From positions 42,656-106,655 of the forward strand of contig NZ_KE384553.1 in assembly GCF_000426685.1 (NCBI RefSeq): a DNA stretch of 64,000 nucleotides, given 5' to 3'. Numbering within the stretch: the first letter of the stretch is position 1; every line of letters begins with the position of its first letter. Below are positions 58,473 to 64,000 of the stretch, piece by piece. Under the pieces are notes generated by a model. The model saw nothing but the letters and a program-made list of their open reading frames with translations. It made no database searches and was not told the origin of the DNA. A program made the translations under genes and the position numbers. This DNA is from Solimonas flava DSM 18980. GTDB taxonomy: Bacteria > Pseudomonadota > Gammaproteobacteria > Nevskiales > Nevskiaceae.

Positions 58473-60038
58473 ATGACATCGACCATGCCCGCGGCCTTTC
58501 CCCTGATCCGCAATCCCGCCGAGCTCGCTGCGCGCGAGTTCGATGTGCTCGTCATCGGCGGCGGCATCTACGGCGCCTGGACGGCCTACGATGCGGCGAG
58601 CCGCGGTCTGTCGGTGGCGCTGGTCGAGAAGAACGACTGGGGCAGCGGCACCTCGTCGGCGTCGAGCAAGCTGATCCACGGCGGTCTGCGCTACCTCGAA
58701 CACTACGAGTTCGGTCTCGTGCGCCACGCCCTGAAGGAGCGCCGCACGCTGTACCGCATCGCGCCGCATCTGGTGCGGCCGCTGAACTTCATCCTGCCGA
58801 TGTGGAAAGGCCCGCGCGCGAGTCCGTTCATGGTCTCGGCCGGCTTGGCGCTCTACGACCTGCTCGCGCTCGGCAGCCGGCCGGTGCAGCCGCACCGTCA
58901 TTACGGCGCGCGCGCGTTGCTCGCCGAATATCCGTTCGTCGATCCGCAGCAGCTGCTCGGCGGCTTTCGCTACGGCGACTGTCAGGAAGACGACGCGCGC
59001 ATGACCCTGGTCGTCGCTGCCGCGGCGCAGGGCTGCGGCGCCGTCTGTGCCAATCGCGTGGCGGCGCGGGCCTTGATCGAGGCCGGCGGCAAGGTCGTCG
59101 GCGCCGAGCTCGAGGACGGCCTCGGCGGCGGGCGCTTCGCGGTGCGCGCGAAAGTCGTGGTCAATGCCGCCGGACCGTGGGCGCCCGGTCTGCTCGGCGC
59201 GGCGGCGCCGAAGGTCAAGCTGGTCAAGGGCACGCATCTGGTGCTGCCGGCGATTCCCGGCTGCAACGAGGCCTTCCTGCTGACGGCCGCCGACGGCCGC
59301 GTGTTCTTCGTGATTCCGTGGTACGGCCGCACGCTGGTCGGCACGACCGAGGCGAGCGTCGCGGTCCCGGCCGACGCGCGGCCGACCGACGAGGAGACGC
59401 GCTATCTGCTCGCCGGCGTGCGCGCCGGTCTGCCGGGCATCGGCTGGACGGAGGCTGACGTCATCGCCCGCTTCGCCGGCGTGCGCATGCTGCAGGCCGA
59501 GGACGCCGAGTCGCTGTCGGCGGTGACGCGCGAGTTCGCGGTGCTGCGCCCGAAGCCGAATCTGGTGATGCACGTCGGCGGCAAGTACACGACCTCGCGG
59601 CACGACAGCATCGCGATCGTCGACGCGGTGTTCGAGGCGCTCGGCCAGCGCCGCGCGCCGCCACCGGTCACGCAGCTGCGTCCGCTGCCGGGCGCGCCGC
59701 AGCACGGTTTCGAAAGCTGGCAGGCGCAGACCATCGCCGAGCTGGCCGCAGCCGGCGTCGACCTGGAAGCGGCGCGCTGGCTGACGCTGCGGCACGGCAC
59801 GCTGGTGTCGGCGATCGTCGCGCTGATCCAGGCGCGGCCGGCGCTCGCCGCGCGCATTCATCCCGAAGCGCCGTTCGTGCTCGCCGAGGCTGTGCACGCC
59901 GTGCGCGCGGAGATGGCGCTGTCGCTCGACGATCTGGTCCGTCGCCGCATGCCGCTGACGCTGCTCGTCCGCGGCGAGGCCTGGCGCGCGCCGCTGCTGT
60001 CGGCGCTGGCCGACGCCGGGCACGCCGACATCCGCTGA
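58473..60038 (+). CDS. glpD: FAD-dependent glycerol-3-phosphate dehydrogenase
   Basis: A flavoenzyme of about 521 residues that oxidises glycerol 3-phosphate to dihydroxyacetone phosphate and passes electrons to quinone at the membrane. The FAD motif is VIGGGIYGAWTAYDAASRG, followed by SGTSSASSKLIHGGLRYLE, which is diagnostic of GlpD. GKYTTSRHDSIAI near the C-terminal part of the DAO domain and the EAVHAVRAEMALSLDDLVRRR tail agree. The start is uncertain (58473 or 58485); no good ribosome-binding site is visible. No glpK or glpF is adjacent. A lipase gene follows, which could supply glycerol. Confidence 0.92.
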   Translation: MTSTMPAAFPLIRNPAELAAREFDVLVIGGGIYGAWTAYDAASRGLSVALVEKNDWGSGTSSASSKLIHGGLRYLEHYEFGLVRHALKERRTLYRIAPHLVRPLNFILPMWKGPRASPFMVSAGLALYDLLALGSRPVQPHRHYGARALLAEYPFVDPQQLLGGFRYGDCQEDDARMTLVVAAAAQGCGAVCANRVAARALIEAGGKVVGAELEDGLGGGRFAVRAKVVVNAAGPWAPGLLGAAAPKVKLVKGTHLVLPAIPGCNEAFLLTAADGRVFFVIPWYGRTLVGTTEASVAVPADARPTDEETRYLLAGVRAGLPGIGWTEADVIARFAGVRMLQAEDAESLSAVTREFAVLRPKPNLVMHVGGKYTTSRHDSIAIVDAVFEALGQRRAPPPVTQLRPLPGAPQHGFESWQAQTIAELAAAGVDLEAARWLTLRHGTLVSAIVALIQARPALAARIHPEAPFVLAEAVHAVRAEMALSLDDLVRRRMPLTLLVRGEAWRAPLLSALADAGHADIR

Positions 60039-60287
60039 AGGTCTCGCGCTGCACGATCGCGGCCGCCGCGGTCGGTGCGTTGCCGCACGCTCGCAGCAAA
60101 ATTTGTGCAGCGCGACCGCGGCGCGCTTCATGTTGCGTCGCACATTCCGACGAGCGGTAGCAGATAGCCGCCCGCGGCCGCGGTCCGCAGGCCTAATCTC
60201 TCCATACTGCTGCGCATTGTCCGCCCGATCGGACTCCAGACGTGCCGTAAGGGCGGACGTCGAAGAACACATAAGAGGAGAGGAGTT

Positions 60288-62516
60288 ATGCGAACCCGCA
60301 GATTTGCGCCCCTGCTGCTGGCCGCCGTTCTCGCCGCGTGCGGCGGAAGCAACGATGACGGCAGCGGCCTGGAAGGCCAGAAGGCCAACGCCTATTCGCT
60401 GTTCGATCCGGTCGCCGCCAGCGCCGTGATCCCGTTCCCGTTCGACGGCCTGTTCAACGGCATGACGGACGGCACGCTCAACATCCCGAACAGCAGCAAT
60501 GTGCCGTTCGTCGCCGCCGCCAACCAGCTCGACGGCTTCTCGACCACGGCCTCGCTGTTCACCGATTTCATCGGCTATGTCGACGTCGACCACGCGCTCG
60601 ACATCGACGCCACCACGCACATGCCGGGCGTGCTGGTCATCGACACCTCGACGTTCTCGGTGCTGATTCCGGGCGTCGATTACCGTCTGCAGTCGTCGAA
60701 GGCGATCGACCCGTCGACCGGCCTGCCGCTCAACCAGCTGCGCACGCGCATGCTGGTCGAGCCGCTCAAGCCGCTGAAGCCATCGACGACCTATCTCGCC
60801 GTCGTCACGCGCCAGGTCAAGTCGACCGACGGCGTGCCGGTCGAGGCCGCCGACCTGTTCCGCGTGATCCGTTCGACGACGCCGGTGTCCGAGCAGGACG
60901 AGGCGGCGCTGTCGACGCTGAGCAATACGCAGCGCGCCACGCTCGAAGGCATCCGCCAGCAGTTCGCGTCGATGTTCGCCGGGCTCGAGGCCAAGGGCAT
61001 CGCGCGCGAGAACGTCGTCATCGCCTGGCCGTTCACCACACAGTCGACGACCAAGACGCTGAGCAAGATGGCCGAAAACGCGACCGCGTCGCAGATCATC
61101 GTCGTCAACAGCGGCCTGAACACCGGCACCGCCAGCGGTGGCCAGCTGCCGGCGATCGCCGACGTCTACGCCGGCACGATCACGGTGCCGTACTACCTCG
61201 GCGCGCCGAGCGGCGAGGACCCGACGCACTCGACCACGCCGCTGACCAGCTACTGGCAAGCCGATACGACGCAGCGCGACGACAGCGCTAGCATCCTCGG
61301 CTATCCGTGCCCGGCGCTGGCGCCGAGCGTGAGCACCACGGCCTGCTATCCGCTGCCGCTCAAGCAGAGCAACCAGACCATTCCGGTGCTGGTGACGATC
61401 CCGAACGCCGCCAGCGGGCAGACGATGCCGGCCAGCGGCTGGCCGGTCGTGATCTTCCAGCACGGCATCACCGGCAACCGCACGCAGATGATCGCGATCG
61501 CGCCGGCGCTGGCCGCGGCCGGCTTCGCGACCATCGCCATCGACCTGCCGCTGCACGGTCTGCCGCCGGACAGCGCCTCGCGCATCCCGGGTGTCGGCGA
61601 GCGCACCTTCGATCTCGATCTGGTCAACAACACCACCGGCGTGTCCGGCCCGGACGGCATCGCCGACAGCTCGGGTACGCACTTCATCAACCTGAGCAGC
61701 CTGCTGACCAGCCGCGACAACATCCGCCAGGCGGTGTCCGACCTGCTGGTGCTCGCCAAATCCGCCGGCGGCACGCTGGTGCTGAAGGCCGATCACACGC
61801 CGGCCGGCATCGCCTTCGACGGCACCCAGGTCCGCTATGTCGGCCACTCGCTCGGCGCGATCGTCGCCGGCACCTTCCTCGGCGTGAAGGAAGGCAGCAG
61901 CGCCGCCGTGCTCGCCATGCCGGGCGGCGGTATCGCCAAGCTGCTCGACGGTTCGGCGAGCTTCGGTCCGCGCATCGCCGCCGGTCTTGCCGCGGCGACC
62001 GCGAGCAGCCCGGCAGCCAGCCGCATCGTCGAAGGCAACGACAACTTCGAGACCTTCCTGCGCTTCGCGCAGACCGCCGTCGATTCCGGCGATCCGCTGA
62101 ACTTCGCGGCGACCGCGGCGGCCAACCATCCGCTGCTGATGCTGGAAGTAAAGGGCGACGCGGTGGTGCCGAACTGCACGATCGCCGGTGACGCGAACTG
62201 TCCGGCGACCGACACGATCACCGTGTCGGGCTACCTGTCGGGCAGCGATCCGCTGGCGCGCATGCTGGGGCTCGGCTTCATTCCGGGCCCGGCGCAGACC
62301 GATACGCTCGACGTGCCGGCGGCGGCGCAGATCCTCACCGGCGCTGCGGCGCGCAGCAACGTCGTGCGCTTCGCACAGGGCGACCACGGCTCGATCCTGA
62401 GCCCGGCAGCCTCGCTCGACGTCACCTGCGAGATGCAGGGCCAGACGGCGGCCTTCGTGAAGACCAACGGCACCGTGCTGAAAATCGGCAATCCGTGCCC
62501 GGGCAGCGGCTCGTGA
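60288..62516 (+). CDS. Lipase/esterase lipoprotein, Pla-1/cef family
   Basis: A 742-residue lipoprotein (lipobox VLAACGGS) of the Pla-1/cef extracellular lipase family, also related to VolA. The N-terminal half begins with the typical VIPFPFDGLFNG. The alpha/beta-hydrolase part has FQHGITGNRTQM and the nucleophile elbow VGHSLGAIVAG; a catalytic His is probably in AQGDHGSILSP. It should sit on the outer membrane and release fatty acids from lysophospholipids or other lipids. It is 17 nt upstream of a DUF1302 gene, a common pairing. A strong ribosome-binding site (GAGGAGAGGAG) precedes it. Confidence 0.9.
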   Translation: MRTRRFAPLLLAAVLAACGGSNDDGSGLEGQKANAYSLFDPVAASAVIPFPFDGLFNGMTDGTLNIPNSSNVPFVAAANQLDGFSTTASLFTDFIGYVDVDHALDIDATTHMPGVLVIDTSTFSVLIPGVDYRLQSSKAIDPSTGLPLNQLRTRMLVEPLKPLKPSTTYLAVVTRQVKSTDGVPVEAADLFRVIRSTTPVSEQDEAALSTLSNTQRATLEGIRQQFASMFAGLEAKGIARENVVIAWPFTTQSTTKTLSKMAENATASQIIVVNSGLNTGTASGGQLPAIADVYAGTITVPYYLGAPSGEDPTHSTTPLTSYWQADTTQRDDSASILGYPCPALAPSVSTTACYPLPLKQSNQTIPVLVTIPNAASGQTMPASGWPVVIFQHGITGNRTQMIAIAPALAAAGFATIAIDLPLHGLPPDSASRIPGVGERTFDLDLVNNTTGVSGPDGIADSSGTHFINLSSLLTSRDNIRQAVSDLLVLAKSAGGTLVLKADHTPAGIAFDGTQVRYVGHSLGAIVAGTFLGVKEGSSAAVLAMPGGGIAKLLDGSASFGPRIAAGLAAATASSPAASRIVEGNDNFETFLRFAQTAVDSGDPLNFAATAAANHPLLMLEVKGDAVVPNCTIAGDANCPATDTITVSGYLSGSDPLARMLGLGFIPGPAQTDTLDVPAAAQILTGAAARSNVVRFAQGDHGSILSPAASLDVTCEMQGQTAAFVKTNGTVLKIGNPCPGSGS

Positions 62517-62533
62517 GCGCGAGGAGAACGAAC

Positions 62534-64000
62534 ATGATCGACAAGAAGAATCTGATTGCCGCCGCCGCTGCGCTGCTGTTCGCGGGCCCGGCGCTGGCCT
62601 ATACCGACGAGATCCACGGTATCTCGCTGCAGCTCGACAATCGCGTCACGATCGGCAGCGCCTGGCGCACCGAGTCGCGCGATCCTGACCGCATCGGCAT
62701 CGCCAACGGCGGCAACGCCTATTCGACCAACGGCGACGACGGCGACCTGGCGTTCGATGCCGGCAAGATCGTCTCGGCGGCGGCCAAGATCACCTCCGAC
62801 CTGACGCTGACCAAGGGCAAGTACGGCGTCTTCGTGCGCGGCAGCTATCTGTTCAACGACCGTCTGCACAACTACGACTTCTTCAACGAGAACAACTACT
62901 ACACGACGCCGATCGGCCCGGGCTACGGACTGACGCCGGACGGCCGCGTGTCGGTCGCGCCGTACTCGGAGTACCGCTCGAAGAACAAGCAGGTGCAGGA
63001 TTACAACGGCAACGACGCCGACCTGCTCGATGCCTATTTCTTCGGCAGCATCGATTTCGGCAGCCGCGAGCTGGCCTTCAAGATCGGCCGCCAGGTCATC
63101 AACTGGGGCGAGTCGACCTTCATCCTCAACGGCATCAACAGCATCCTGGCCTTCGATTCCAACCAGCTGCACGTGCCGGGCTTCGATCTCGACGAGGTCG
63201 TGATTCCGGAGAACATGGCCTGGCTGTCGATGAACGTGGTGCCGAACGTCAACGTCGAGGCGTTCTACCAGTTCGACTGGCAGCGCACGCAGCCGGACGC
63301 GGCCGGCACGTTCTGGTCGACGAACGACTTCGCGTCGATCGGCGGCACGCGCGCCAACATCACCTTCGGCCTGCCCAAGGAGAACGCGCCGAACTCGTCG
63401 ATCCCGCGCGAGCACGACCGCACGCCGAGCAAGAGCGGCCAGTTCGGCGGCAAGATCAGCTTCTTCATCCCGGCGCTGAACGACATGGACCTGTCGTTCT
63501 ACGCGATGAACTATCACAGCCGCCTGCCACTGGTCAGCGGCATTTCCAAGTCGAGCTACGCGTCGACTTCGGAAACCGGCCGCTACTTCATCGAGTACCC
63601 GGAGGACATCCAGCTGTACGGCACCTCGTTCAACACGACGGTCGGCGCCTGGTCGCTGCAGGGCGAATACAGCATGAAGGTTGATCAGCCGCTGCAGGTC
63701 GAGGACGTCGAACTGCTGCTCGCCGGCGTCGGCCTGCCGAGCCAGATCACGCCGCCGCCGGCGGCGCCGCTCGGCTCGGCGCTCGGCAACAAGTACCTGC
63801 GCGGTTACCGCCGCCATGACGTCAGCCAGGTCGACTTTTCGGTGACGCGACTGGCTGGTCCGATGCGCTGGCTCGGCTCCGACCAGCTGCTGTTCCTCGC
63901 CGAGGCCGGCGCCGTCTACGTGCACGGCATGCCGTCGGAGAACGAGCTGCGCTACGAAGGGCCGGGCACGTACACGCCGGGCGACGCCGCGGTTGCGGCG
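62534..64000 (+). CDS. DUF1302-family outer-membrane-like protein (partial)
   Basis: The reading frame is open from the ATG at 62534 to the window edge (489 codons), so the 3' end is missing. A signal peptide (residues 1-22, ending PALA) precedes beta-rich sequence. The core KIGRQVINWGESTFILNGINSI is the hallmark of DUF1302. Such proteins are probably outer-membrane barrels, often paired with DUF1329 and Pla-1/cef lipases, and are thought to take up or export hydrophobic compounds (family knowledge, not proven). GAGGAGA provides the ribosome-binding site. Confidence 0.92.
   Translation, partial: MIDKKNLIAAAAALLFAGPALAYTDEIHGISLQLDNRVTIGSAWRTESRDPDRIGIANGGNAYSTNGDDGDLAFDAGKIVSAAAKITSDLTLTKGKYGVFVRGSYLFNDRLHNYDFFNENNYYTTPIGPGYGLTPDGRVSVAPYSEYRSKNKQVQDYNGNDADLLDAYFFGSIDFGSRELAFKIGRQVINWGESTFILNGINSILAFDSNQLHVPGFDLDEVVIPENMAWLSMNVVPNVNVEAFYQFDWQRTQPDAAGTFWSTNDFASIGGTRANITFGLPKENAPNSSIPREHDRTPSKSGQFGGKISFFIPALNDMDLSFYAMNYHSRLPLVSGISKSSYASTSETGRYFIEYPEDIQLYGTSFNTTVGAWSLQGEYSMKVDQPLQVEDVELLLAGVGLPSQITPPPAAPLGSALGNKYLRGYRRHDVSQVDFSVTRLAGPMRWLGSDQLLFLAEAGAVYVHGMPSENELRYEGPGTYTPGDAAVAA

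Noticed and set aside
58242-62387. Minus-strand ORF of 1381 codons opposite glpD and the lipase.
   Set aside because: It is an antisense shadow of two clear genes, caused by high GC; its protein is Arg/Ala/His-rich without domains.

Overview
The window is about 64 kb of very GC-rich DNA, densely packed with genes on both strands. Its gene content suggests a gammaproteobacterium close to Nevskiales/Solimonadaceae (inference). The pointers are a Pla-1/cef-type lipase lipoprotein next to a DUF1302 protein, a flavoprotein cholesterol oxidase, a thermostable-hemolysin-family operon, monomeric isocitrate dehydrogenase, and many secreted enzymes with Tat signals or lipoboxes. Most genes sit in short operons with 1-10 nt overlaps of the ATGA/GTGA type.

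Layout. 0.2-5.5 kb: a heterodimeric ABC exporter and a ferric-reductase-like flavocytochrome. 5.8-11 kb: icd, a cholesterol oxidase and dps. 11-15.3 kb: a five-gene leftward operon (T_hemolysin, AMP ligase, heme-oxygenase-like diiron oxidase, SDR, TPR protein). It is preceded by what looks like a complete sigma-54 control region, with dyad sites, an IHF site and a -24/-12 element. 15.5-20.3 kb: a PstS-like protein and a porin, divergent from an NtrC-family two-component pair that is the obvious candidate regulator. 20.5-27.6 kb: dsbA, a MaoC hydratase, a PHP-domain lipoprotein, a metallophosphoesterase, tadA and an ankyrin protein. Two families of small palindromic repeats lie between dsbA and maoC. 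27.7-30 kb: tRNA-Val(CAC), then a composition-shifted scar with an internally deleted IS256-family element and an orphan restriction-like nuclease. 30-38.4 kb: metY, small proteins, and a coupled HAD-UbiA / secreted protein / SUMF1 cluster. 38.5-47 kb: cupin, epimerase, PRPP synthetase, a lipoprotein hydrolase, a cold-shock protein and an orphan RpoZ-like protein. 47.4 kb: a protein built almost wholly of 13-residue repeats. 48-50 kb: a flavin amine oxidoreductase with its own cytochrome c. 50-57.5 kb: a MacB/Lol-type ABC system with an adaptor, a PhoD phosphatase and a DUF1338 enzyme. 57.6-64 kb: SDR, glpD, lipase and a partial DUF1302 protein.

The strongest candidate for an under-described system is the T_hemolysin operon together with its sigma-54-like control region and the adjacent two-component pair. 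It looks like a regulated pathway that activates a fatty acid, transfers it to an acceptor, and oxidises or reduces the product. The 13-residue-repeat protein, the HAD-UbiA/SUMF1 trio and the tRNA-Val scar also merit attention. No CRISPR array, prophage or rRNA operon was seen.
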